Below are positions 1 to 5,007 of a DNA stretch of 5,632 nucleotides, piece by piece (the first letter of the stretch is position 1; the number at the start of each line of letters is the position of its first letter). A model generated the notes under the pieces. It searched no databases, was not told the DNA's origin, and saw nothing but the letters and a program-made list of their open reading frames with translations. The position numbers and the translations under genes are program-made. Source of the DNA: Vampirovibrionales bacterium (GTDB taxonomy: Bacteria; Cyanobacteriota; Vampirovibrionia; Vampirovibrionales; JAGQHJ01); contig JANWKX010000159.1 in the NCBI GenBank assembly GCA_025451145.1, forward strand, positions 1-5,632, written 5' to 3'.

Positions 1-27
1 CAAACTCGACAACAGAATTTTTTTCAT
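1..27 (-). CDS. N-terminal fragment of a probable secreted protein (runs off the left edge)
   Basis: Reading the minus strand from 27, an ATG is followed by eight sense codons to the window edge, giving MKKILLSSL. Two lysines followed by a hydrophobic run are a typical start of a Sec signal peptide. An AGGAG lies 8 nt upstream of the ATG, which makes this a real start rather than a chance ATG. The start is 58 nt beyond the stop of the Cys/His-rich gene on the same strand, with no convincing terminator between them, so the two are probably co-transcribed. If the neighbour is a metal-resistance leader protein, this gene could encode the outer-membrane or periplasmic component of an efflux system. 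That is only a contextual guess, because nine residues cannot identify a family. Confidence 0.6.
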
Positions 28-35
28 CGTCAAAA

Positions 36-40
36 CTCCT
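36..40 (-). promoter_or_regulatory. Ribosome binding site of the truncated left-edge gene
   Basis: The minus strand reads AGGAG here, followed by 8 nt and then ATG at 27-25. It is the main evidence that a gene starts at the left edge. Confidence 0.65.
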
Positions 41-46
41 TTTATC

Positions 47-97
47 TTATTGAACAATGTCAGACTCAATGGTTTCAAAGTCCGTTTAGTTCAATAA
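47..97. repeat. Inverted repeat between the two minus-strand genes
   Basis: TTATTGAAC at 47-55 is the exact reverse complement of GTTCAATAA at 89-97, leaving a 33-nt loop. One arm abuts the stop codon of the Cys/His-rich gene and the other lies just before the ribosome binding site of the next gene. In the transcript this could form a long hairpin affecting stability or relative expression of the two genes. The arms are AT-rich and the loop is long, so it may be fortuitous. Confidence 0.25.
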
Positions 98-451
98 AAC
101 CGCCAGCTCAAGATGACGACGGGAGTTGTCCTTAATAAACGCCTGATCTTTGAGAGATTGATGTTGAGAAACTTGTTTTGTCTCACATAAATCAGTTGCC
201 AGGTGGGTTGTACCGGCAAATAAGATTGGTAGATTACCTTTTTTAAAATTCTGATGATTGTTCAGCAGTGTTGGTTTGGAAACGCAACACGTGGACGTTT
301 GAGGATGATGATTGTGAGAGTCGGCCAGTGGCTGAAGGGTATCCTGAGGGCTTTGGCAGCACGCATCAAGACAGTGAGGAACTTGGGCGATACAAGCGCC
401 AGGGAATAAAAGAATGCTTGTTAATAAGAGTGTAAGAATGCGTAAAAGCAT
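86..451 (-). CDS. Small secreted Cys/His-rich protein, possibly metal-associated
   Basis: This encodes 121 residues. Residues 1-19 are a hydrophobic signal peptide (MLLRILTLLLTSILLFPGA). Cys20 could be a non-canonical lipobox cysteine (PGAC), or signal peptidase I may cut after Ala22. The mature part has clustered potential metal ligands: HCLDACC (26-32), SHNHH (45-49) and a Cys pair at 55-56, with seven Cys and eight His in all. The ATG at 451 is the first possible start, since an in-frame TAA lies five codons upstream. An AAGG sits 10 nt before it. The gene precedes another signal-peptide-bearing gene on the same strand. Small periplasmic His/Cys-rich proteins such as CzcI often lead heavy-metal RND efflux operons, and this one fits that layout, but I do not recognise it by sequence. 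A periplasmic redox or copper-binding protein is an alternative. Confidence 0.75.
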   Translation of the reverse strand: MLLRILTLLLTSILLFPGACIAQVPHCLDACCQSPQDTLQPLADSHNHHPQTSTCCVSKPTLLNNHQNFKKGNLPILFAGTTHLATDLCETKQVSQHQSLKDQAFIKDNSRRHLELAVLLN

Positions 452-478
452 CTTTTTAATACCTTATTCCTCATGTTC

Positions 479-507
479 AAGATAACCGATGTTGCAGGTG
501 ATGACAA
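479..507 (-). promoter_or_regulatory. Candidate sigma70-type promoter for the Cys/His-rich gene
   Basis: On the minus strand TTGTCA (507-502, five of six matches to the -35 consensus) is followed by a 17-nt spacer and TATCTT (484-479, four of six matches to the -10 consensus). Transcription would start near 472, leaving a leader of about 20 nt that contains the ribosome binding site. Spacing and position are both ideal, but this is a motif match only. Confidence 0.45.
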
Positions 508-661
508 GACTGGCGGTGAAAATCATCTTTTTGGATTGATCACCAATGGCGCTTCATGACCTCAGGCTATAGAGGATAAAGCCCCACTAGCTGGCTGTCT
601 GATTTGTTCCGCCCGGTTTCGTGGTATCTATGCTCCCATCAGCCTATTGAAGGGGATCTGT

Positions 662-685
662 ATGGGACAACGCCATGATATTTAG
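662..685 (+). CDS. Possible seven-codon leader frame overlapping the acyltransferase start
   Basis: ATG at 662 opens a frame encoding MGQRHDI and stops with TAG at 683-685, inside the first codons of the acyltransferase gene. AGGGGA at 651-656 is 5 nt before this ATG, which is ideal spacing, but 18 nt before the acyltransferase ATG at 675, which is too far for normal initiation. The arrangement suggests translational coupling, with ribosomes ending at 685 reinitiating at 675. It could also be a chance frame, with the acyltransferase using the weaker GGGA at 664-667. Confidence 0.3.
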   Translation: MGQRHDI

Positions 686-2111
686 CAGCCTCACCTATGT
701 CCTCTTTTTGGCCATCGTGATTCTGCTGTATTGGCGACTCCCCATCCGGTTTCGGGTCCCGTTGATTTTATTGGCCAGCTATACGTTTTACATGAGCTGG
801 CACCCACCGGATGGGTTGATTTATGGCCCGGTGATTTTTGCGGACAGCTTGTATTTCTATTATTTAAGCCGAGCCATGGTGCGTTGGCCCCAATTTAAAA
901 AGCCCATTTTGATCATAGGGGTGACCACCGAACTTTGCCTGCTGGGGTATTTTAAATACATTAATTTCCTGTCCCAAACCCTGGATGCCCTTTTGGCCTT
1001 TTGTCATCTCCCGGCCCCGCATGCCCATTTTGATGTCTTTATGCCTCTGGCCATCTCTTTTACCAACTTTGTGCTCATCAGCTACCTGGTAGACATCTAT
1101 CGAGGCGATGAAAAGCCCGATCCCTCCTTTGTTCGCTTTGCGTCCTATGTGGCCTTTTTTCCGCACCTTATTGCCGGCCCCATTGTCAGGGCCAAGGAGC
1201 TTTTACACCAGTTTGACAGCGCTCCCATTTTTGATCACAAGCGCTTTGTGGAAGGTATCCATCGCTTTGCAAACGGCTTTTTTATCAAAGTCTTTATTGC
1301 CGATATTTTGGCCATTTATGTGGATAACATTTACGGGCACCCTCATTTACAAGCCTTTAACACCAGTTGGGTCGCTGGCTATGCCTTTAGTGTCCAATTA
1401 TTTTGTGATTTTTTTGGCTATACCCTAATGGCTCAAGGGTCGGCCTTGATGCTCGGCTACATACTGCCGGAGAACTTTGATGCCCCTTATTTCTCCAGAA
1501 ATATGTCTGAATTCTGGAAGCGATGGCATATTTCTCTCTCTCGTTGGTTGAAGGATTACCTGTACATCCCCCTGGGCGGAAATCGGCAAGGCAAGCTGAA
1601 GACCTACCGGAATCTGTTTATCACCATGGCCCTGGGCGGGTTATGGCATGGGGCCAACTGGACCTTTGTCTTCTGGGGGTTGCTACAAGGGTTGATGCTC
1701 TGTCTCTACAAAACGGGCAGATATCTGAATCTCAATCGATGGATTCCTGAACTGCTGGCCGTCCTTATCACCTTTCATGGGGTGGTGATTGCCAGGGTGT
1801 TTTTTCGCGCTCAGACCATTGGCGATGCCTATCACATTTTACTGACCATGCTCAATCCCTGGGTGAATCTCAATTTGAATCGTCAGACCTGGAATATCGA
1901 TACGGGGCTGACCTTTATGTCTACAGAAACGGTTCTGGGCGTCATTTTGCTGTATTTTGTGGGCCATTGGCTGATTCGAAAGTATCGTTTTAGCCTTAAA
2001 AGCCTGGTATTGCGGGAAATGGCTATTGCCTCAGCTTACAGTTTTCTTCTCTATTGTCTGGTGACGTTGGGCGGGTCTCAGTCTCAGCAATTTATTTATT
2101 TTCAATTCTAG
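675..2111 (+). CDS. MBOAT-family membrane O-acyltransferase (AlgI/DltB/PatA-like)
   Basis: This 478-residue polytopic membrane protein, usual length for the family, has roughly ten or eleven hydrophobic segments. MBOAT proteins of this branch pass an acyl group from a cytoplasmic donor through the membrane to an extracytoplasmic partner that modifies glycans. Visible signatures are the typical start MIFSSLTYVLF, the YLVDIYRG block (137-144), FFPHLIAGPIVR (161-172), SEFWKRWHISLSRWLKDYLY (278-297) followed by IPLGGNR, and LGGLWHGANWTFVFWG (320-335). His325 in WHG corresponds to the essential MBOAT histidine, and His285 lies in the second conserved block. FFRA (376-379) and the C-terminal FIYFQF are also typical. 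The block before YLVDIYRG reads SFTNFVLISYL, where many relatives have a Phe-Gln pair. ATG 675 is chosen because the N-terminus matches the family, despite a weak ribosome binding site. The SGNH-like gene follows after 22 nt and is the likely partner. Acyl type and acceptor cannot be read from the sequence. Confidence 0.95.
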   Translation: MIFSSLTYVLFLAIVILLYWRLPIRFRVPLILLASYTFYMSWHPPDGLIYGPVIFADSLYFYYLSRAMVRWPQFKKPILIIGVTTELCLLGYFKYINFLSQTLDALLAFCHLPAPHAHFDVFMPLAISFTNFVLISYLVDIYRGDEKPDPSFVRFASYVAFFPHLIAGPIVRAKELLHQFDSAPIFDHKRFVEGIHRFANGFFIKVFIADILAIYVDNIYGHPHLQAFNTSWVAGYAFSVQLFCDFFGYTLMAQGSALMLGYILPENFDAPYFSRNMSEFWKRWHISLSRWLKDYLYIPLGGNRQGKLKTYRNLFITMALGGLWHGANWTFVFWGLLQGLMLCLYKTGRYLNLNRWIPELLAVLITFHGVVIARVFFRAQTIGDAYHILLTMLNPWVNLNLNRQTWNIDTGLTFMSTETVLGVILLYFVGHWLIRKYRFSLKSLVLREMAIASAYSFLLYCLVTLGGSQSQQFIYFQF

Positions 2112-2133
2112 GTCGAGATGAGGAAACACTGGG

Positions 2134-3417
2134 ATGCCGCAGATGCCAATGTTTATTGATACCCCAAGCGACATGACGATGGATAACCTGGAGCTTGAAC
2201 GACTCCGGCGTCGGCTTTCAAACCATCAGGGAGGCCTATTGGCATTGAGATCCCTCTCAATCTATCGGCCCATCTTGATCGGTATCTTGCTTTTCCTCGT
2301 CTTGAATGGTTCTGTTGCCCTGTTTCTGGGCAACCCCCATCTGGATCAGCATATTAATGCCAAATACGGTAATTACCTGCCTTTAAAACTGGCCTTGATC
2401 AGCAAGGCGAACCCAAAACATCTGGATGTTCTGTTTTTAGGAACTTCCCAAACCAATAATGGCTTTGATACAACGGCCTTTGAGCAAGGCGCGCCTGTCA
2501 AGCTGAACAGCTTCAACATGGGGTTGCCGGGGAACGAATACGATGTCATGCTCAGTTACTTGAAGGCTCACTGTCAGCGCTACGGCCCTCCAAAACTGCT
2601 TTTGCTGGAGCTGAGTCCCACAATCCAGGAGCGAGACAGCAGCCACTTTTTTATTCCATCATTGTTTTACCGGTCTTTAATGGCCCATTATCCCCATCTG
2701 TGGCCCTTTGTCCTGAAAACCCCATTGATTAACTGGAACGTCAAGCAGGAAGTGCTACTATCAGCCTTTAGCGGGCTCCATCAATTTCGGCGCACCTTTT
2801 CCCCGGTCAGCCTATTGACCAAGTTCATCTCAGGCCTTGGACATCTCGCGGATAAAATCGGTGTTGTTTCTGCTTACAAAGGCCCCTTGACACTTGAGGC
2901 CCAGCCTAGCGATCCGAATTTATTGCCTCAGTATCACCAAGATACATTAAAGGGCTGGTCTCCCAAGCCCGAAAGCCCCTTGATGCGGACCCCAAAAGGG
3001 ATTCAGCAGATTACGGAGGAGGCCCGCAAATATTTCCTGGATCCGTTGCCGCCCATTGATTTTGGGAAACTGGAAGCCGTGTTGATCTATTGCCGACAAC
3101 ATCGTATCCCGGTGGTCTTGGTCACTTGGCCCAACCGACCTGAGTTTGTCAGGCTGTATCAACAGTCCCGATTTTATGGCCCTTTTCATCAAGGTACCCT
3201 GACGATTCCGGCAAAATACCATGTGCCTTATATTGACTTAGGAGAGCTGCCGGTGGCTGTTTTTGGGAACCTGTATGCGGATCCGCGTCACTTAAAGCCG
3301 GAAGGCGCCATGTTGTACTCTCATAGACTGGCCAACGAACTGTTTAAACAACCTGAAGTGAGCCGGTTATTCCAGCCGACAATTCCCATTAACGTGATTC
3401 AGAGAAAGGCTTTTTAA
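2134..3417 (+). CDS. Membrane-anchored SGNH-hydrolase-like protein, partner of the MBOAT acyltransferase
   Basis: This encodes 427 residues: a charged cytoplasmic N-terminus (1-44), one membrane anchor (about 45-66) and a large extracytoplasmic domain. Catalytic blocks of the SGNH fold are visible in the usual order. The nucleophile motif is LDVLFLGTSQTN with Ser105, where the family's Asp before Ser is replaced by Thr. A block II-like FNMGLPGNEYD follows with Gly130, and ELSP (159-162) comes after a beta strand. The C-terminal YADPRHLKPEG provides Asp383 and His386. Early Ser, late DxxH and an N-terminal anchor resemble DltD and PatB-type partners rather than AlgJ/AlgX, where DxH precedes Ser. 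The likely role is transfer of acyl groups delivered by the MBOAT protein onto a surface or secreted glycan, or esterase activity on it. GAGGA lies 9 nt before ATG 2134 and supports this start over the internal Met codons at residues 4, 6, 14 and 16. The catalytic assignment is inferred from motifs. Confidence 0.85.
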   Translation: MPQMPMFIDTPSDMTMDNLELERLRRRLSNHQGGLLALRSLSIYRPILIGILLFLVLNGSVALFLGNPHLDQHINAKYGNYLPLKLALISKANPKHLDVLFLGTSQTNNGFDTTAFEQGAPVKLNSFNMGLPGNEYDVMLSYLKAHCQRYGPPKLLLLELSPTIQERDSSHFFIPSLFYRSLMAHYPHLWPFVLKTPLINWNVKQEVLLSAFSGLHQFRRTFSPVSLLTKFISGLGHLADKIGVVSAYKGPLTLEAQPSDPNLLPQYHQDTLKGWSPKPESPLMRTPKGIQQITEEARKYFLDPLPPIDFGKLEAVLIYCRQHRIPVVLVTWPNRPEFVRLYQQSRFYGPFHQGTLTIPAKYHVPYIDLGELPVAVFGNLYADPRHLKPEGAMLYSHRLANELFKQPEVSRLFQPTIPINVIQRKAF

Positions 3418-3430
3418 CGCTCTGGCGAGA

Positions 3431-3961
3431 TCACTCCTTTTTCTTATTTATTTTTACGGATTCTTCACCTATTGATGGCCCATCTCCAGATTTGTCTACG
3501 ACATGGATTTCCCTTATTGGGTTGTTACCACTGTTAGCGTTCATATATTCCGTAAAATATTGCAAGTTCGCTCCGCCAGATGCAACATTAAAATTGGCCC
3601 TATCGGCTGCAACTTTTAGAGCAGATTGAATCGTTCCATTATTAAATAATCCTAAAGTCGGTGGCGGCAGTTGCGAATCTTTCTGAAAGTGTTTGTAGGC
3701 TTCTACTGCTTGCTGACCTTGAGGTGTACTTAAATCTGCTTGGATATGAGCCGAATCTTGAGTGACCTTTTTGGCCGCATGCAATACTGCGCCATTGACC
3801 ACTCCATCTAACTGGCCATTATGACTAGCGCCTTGTTCAGCCGCATAGAGATGTTTCGTATCGGTGCCATATTGTTGCACATCACCTTTTAGCGTGTGCT
3901 TTGTTGCACTATTATTTCTCGGAGTTGGAGTGCCTCCGCCATCACCTGTTGCTTTTAACAT
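3431..3961 (-). CDS. Hypothetical soluble protein of 176 residues
   Basis: I do not recognise this family. The protein has no signal peptide, membrane segment or cysteine. The N-terminal part (about 1-60) is rich in Gly, Asn, Gln, Thr and His and looks flexible. Residues 55-95 can form helices (AVLHAAKKV, QQAVEAYKHFQK). LPPPTLGLFNNGTIQSALKV (98-117) runs from a proline-rich linker into another helix. Residues 150-156 (REIHVVD) look like a beta strand, and the tail is basic (KINKKKE). GAGGAG 5 nt before ATG 3961 is a near-perfect ribosome binding site, so the gene is very likely expressed. It is convergent with the acyltransferase operon (13 nt between stops) and divergent from the 117-residue gene. 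Composition suggests a small cytoplasmic or non-classically exported protein; no function can be given. Confidence 0.8.
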   Translation of the reverse strand: MLKATGDGGGTPTPRNNSATKHTLKGDVQQYGTDTKHLYAAEQGASHNGQLDGVVNGAVLHAAKKVTQDSAHIQADLSTPQGQQAVEAYKHFQKDSQLPPPTLGLFNNGTIQSALKVAADRANFNVASGGANLQYFTEYMNANSGNNPIREIHVVDKSGDGPSIGEESVKINKKKE

Positions 3962-4082
3962 ACTGACTCCTCTCGTTCATGAGAAAAATAAATTATTTCT
4001 GGATAATGGGGTTATCGTTTCGACAAAGCGTGGCTGAAGGATTTTCGGTAAAAACGTAATAATCTGTTACAGAATAAGCCAA

Positions 4083-4102
4083 ATGCTTTGGGCCGAAAGC
4101 GT
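4083..4102 (+). repeat. Short hairpin in the divergent intergenic region
   Basis: ATGCTTT and AAAGCGT pair over seven positions, one of them a G-T wobble, around the six-base loop GGGCCG. No T run follows, so it is not a terminator. It lies about 45 nt before a second hairpin and may be part of a structured RNA. Confidence 0.35.
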
Positions 4103-4145
4103 CAAATTGCAGGGTTGCTATCCTTAAAGAAATGCTTGCCGCCCA

Positions 4146-4182
4146 ATCCACATTGAAAACCGCTTTCAATTGGATATTTTTT
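4146..4182 (+). repeat. Interrupted inverted repeat followed by a T run; possible terminator or operator
   Basis: ATTGAAA (4152-4158) and TTTCAAT (4164-4170) are exact reverse complements around the loop ACCGC. The stem extends through ATCC (4146-4149) and GGAT (4172-4175) after a small internal loop, giving 11 bp. Six T follow at 4177-4182. On the plus strand this resembles a weak intrinsic terminator, but the stem is AT-rich and no gene upstream on that strand needs one. The arms also resemble the palindrome at 4988-5007, so a protein-binding site is an alternative. Confidence 0.4.
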
Positions 4183-4309
4183 AGATCAAAAAAGTTAAGA
4201 AATATAAAAAAAATGGGTTATTTGAGCAATTGTATGAGTGGAGGGTTTTTATTATCCATAGATTAAATAGGCGCTCTTTTAAGCCACGAATATGGTTAGT
4301 TATAAAAAT

Positions 4310-4314
4310 AAGGA
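4310..4314 (+). promoter_or_regulatory. Ribosome binding site that fixes the start at 4325
   Basis: AAGGA lies 10 nt before ATG 4325. The in-frame ATG at 4292 has nothing comparable upstream, and using it would place this AAGGA inside the coding sequence. The downstream start is therefore preferred. Confidence 0.6.
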
Positions 4315-4324
4315 ATTAGTTTCG

Positions 4325-4678
4325 ATGAATATCCCTTCAGTTGTAACCCGTTCTTCCCTCGCAAGCAGTCAAGCACAAGCCAAAAACCAAATGCGTTTTA
4401 GTGGTGACTGGCAAATTACCGCACCTGATCTTGCCACAGCGGTGCAAATGGCCAAAGGGCCGGATTTTATTTTAACGACTAAATTAAGGGCTTCCCTGTC
4501 GAATCTGGGTAGTTCATTGAAAGGGCCGAGCAAAGCAGCCATTCAAGAATTAATTGGCTACCTCCGCCAAGCTGTTATTAAAGTGAGCCCAAATGCTACA
4601 GAGGTTGAATTCACGCCGGATGCAACGCTAAAATCTTCTCCGGGATATATGATTACTGTCCATACACAGGCGGATTAA
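4325..4678 (+). CDS. Hypothetical small protein of 117 residues
   Basis: I do not recognise this family. Starting from ATG 4325 the protein has 117 residues; an in-frame ATG at 4292 would add eleven, but it lacks a ribosome binding site. Residues 1-22 are rich in Ser, Gln and Ala and probably disordered, with no hydrophobic core for a signal peptide. The rest looks like a compact alpha/beta domain: MRFSGDWQIT (23-32) as a strand, DLATAVQMAK (35-44) as a helix, DFILTTKLRASLSNL (47-61), a helix AAIQELIGYLRQAVIKV (71-87), and two final strands ATEVEFTP (91-98) and GYMITVHTQ (107-115). There are no cysteines and no membrane segment. The gene stands alone, divergent from the 176-residue gene, and has its own strong terminator about 90 nt downstream, so it is probably a single-gene transcript. 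Confidence 0.75.
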   Translation: MNIPSVVTRSSLASSQAQAKNQMRFSGDWQITAPDLATAVQMAKGPDFILTTKLRASLSNLGSSLKGPSKAAIQELIGYLRQAVIKVSPNATEVEFTPDATLKSSPGYMITVHTQAD

Positions 4679-4989
4679 CTCATTTGTAGGCCTTCTACGG
4701 GTACGTTAACCGAAATGCTCTATTGCGTTCGATAGCAGTAATCGTTCATTGAAGCATCTCAAACTTTAAAAACCCTCTGGGTTCCTTGCGATGGTAAGGC
4801 CTGGAGGGTTTTTAGATACCTAGAGATATCTTTTTTAGGGCAAGCATTAGCTGATGACCGAAAAACCACAAAACACTTGCTTCGTACAATAGGTTTTACG
4901 TTGTCTATCTTTATTGAGGCAATTTTAAGGAATGTGTTGACTTTATATCGCTACGAGGTAAATCGCAGGGTGAAGCCGGGGCATTTGAA
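4679..4989. other. Intergenic stretch: 3' trailer, terminator and possible promoter area
   Basis: From 4679 to about 4764 lies the untranslated trailer of the 117-residue gene, followed by its terminator (4765-4816). The remaining sequence should contain the promoter of the terminal gene. TTGTCT at 4901-4906 with TTTAAG at 4924-4929 (17-nt spacer), and TTGACT at 4937-4942 with TAAATC at 4959-4964 (16-nt spacer), are weak candidates. An AAGGA at 4927-4931 precedes possible GTG/TTG starts in a frame that closes at 4991. No complete gene is visible. Confidence 0.5.
4765..4816. terminator. Strong, probably bidirectional intrinsic terminator
   Basis: AAAAACCCTC (4768-4777) is the exact reverse complement of GAGGGTTTTT (4804-4813). 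The stem continues inward through TGGG/CCTG, with G-C and G-T pairs, and after a two-base bulge through CCTT/AAGG, with the loop at 4788-4795. A T run closes the plus-strand arm and the A run gives the same on the minus strand, so it can stop transcription in both directions. On the plus strand it ends the transcript of the 117-residue gene. Confidence 0.85.
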
Positions 4990-5007
4990 TTGAATAATTA
5001 TTCAATT
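4988..5007. repeat. Perfect 20-bp palindrome at the presumed start of the terminal gene
   Basis: AATTGAATAA (4988-4997) is followed directly by its exact reverse complement TTATTCAATT (4998-5007), with no spacer. It overlaps TTG 4990, the best start candidate of the terminal frame. Such symmetry is typical of dimeric regulator sites, and in RNA it would hide the start region. Part of it, TTCAATTGG counting the two following bases, recurs at 4165-4173. Confidence 0.6.

Larger units (their letters stand above)
3962..4291. other. AT-rich divergent intergenic region, with regulatory elements likely
   Basis: This stretch separates two divergently transcribed small genes and must hold at least their promoters. 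I find no convincing coding frame and no promoter good enough to annotate. It contains a ribosome binding site for the minus-strand gene (3967-3972), a compact GC-capped hairpin (4083-4102), and a longer interrupted hairpin followed by six T (4146-4182). The section 4183-4270 is extremely AT-rich. At over 300 nt it is long for a simple promoter region, so it could hold a small RNA or a structured leader. Confidence 0.5.

Noticed and set aside
536..610. TTGATC, TTCATG and TTGTTC as -35 boxes for the acyltransferase operon
   Set aside because: None is followed by a good -10 box at 16-18 nt, so no plus-strand promoter is annotated.
864..1750. Alternative reading frames inside the acyltransferase gene on both strands
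   Set aside because: They overlap a gene with clear family motifs, lack ribosome binding sites and have no recognisable protein features.
2437..3222. Minus-strand frames inside the SGNH-like gene
   Set aside because: They are antisense shadows of a well-supported gene with no signals of their own.
3418..3450. Possible terminator between the convergent genes
   Set aside because: Only a 3-bp stem (GAG/CTC) precedes the T-rich stretch, and most of that stretch lies inside the coding end of the minus-strand gene, where it encodes the Lys-rich tail.
4292..4324. Upstream ATG that would lengthen the 117-residue protein by eleven residues
   Set aside because: It has no ribosome binding site, whereas AAGGA is well placed for ATG 4325. 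The extra residues look like translated leader sequence.
4862..4890. TACAAT (4885-4890) as a -10 box for the terminal gene
   Set aside because: The hexamer is good, but there is no -35 match at the right distance and it lies about 100 nt before the presumed start.
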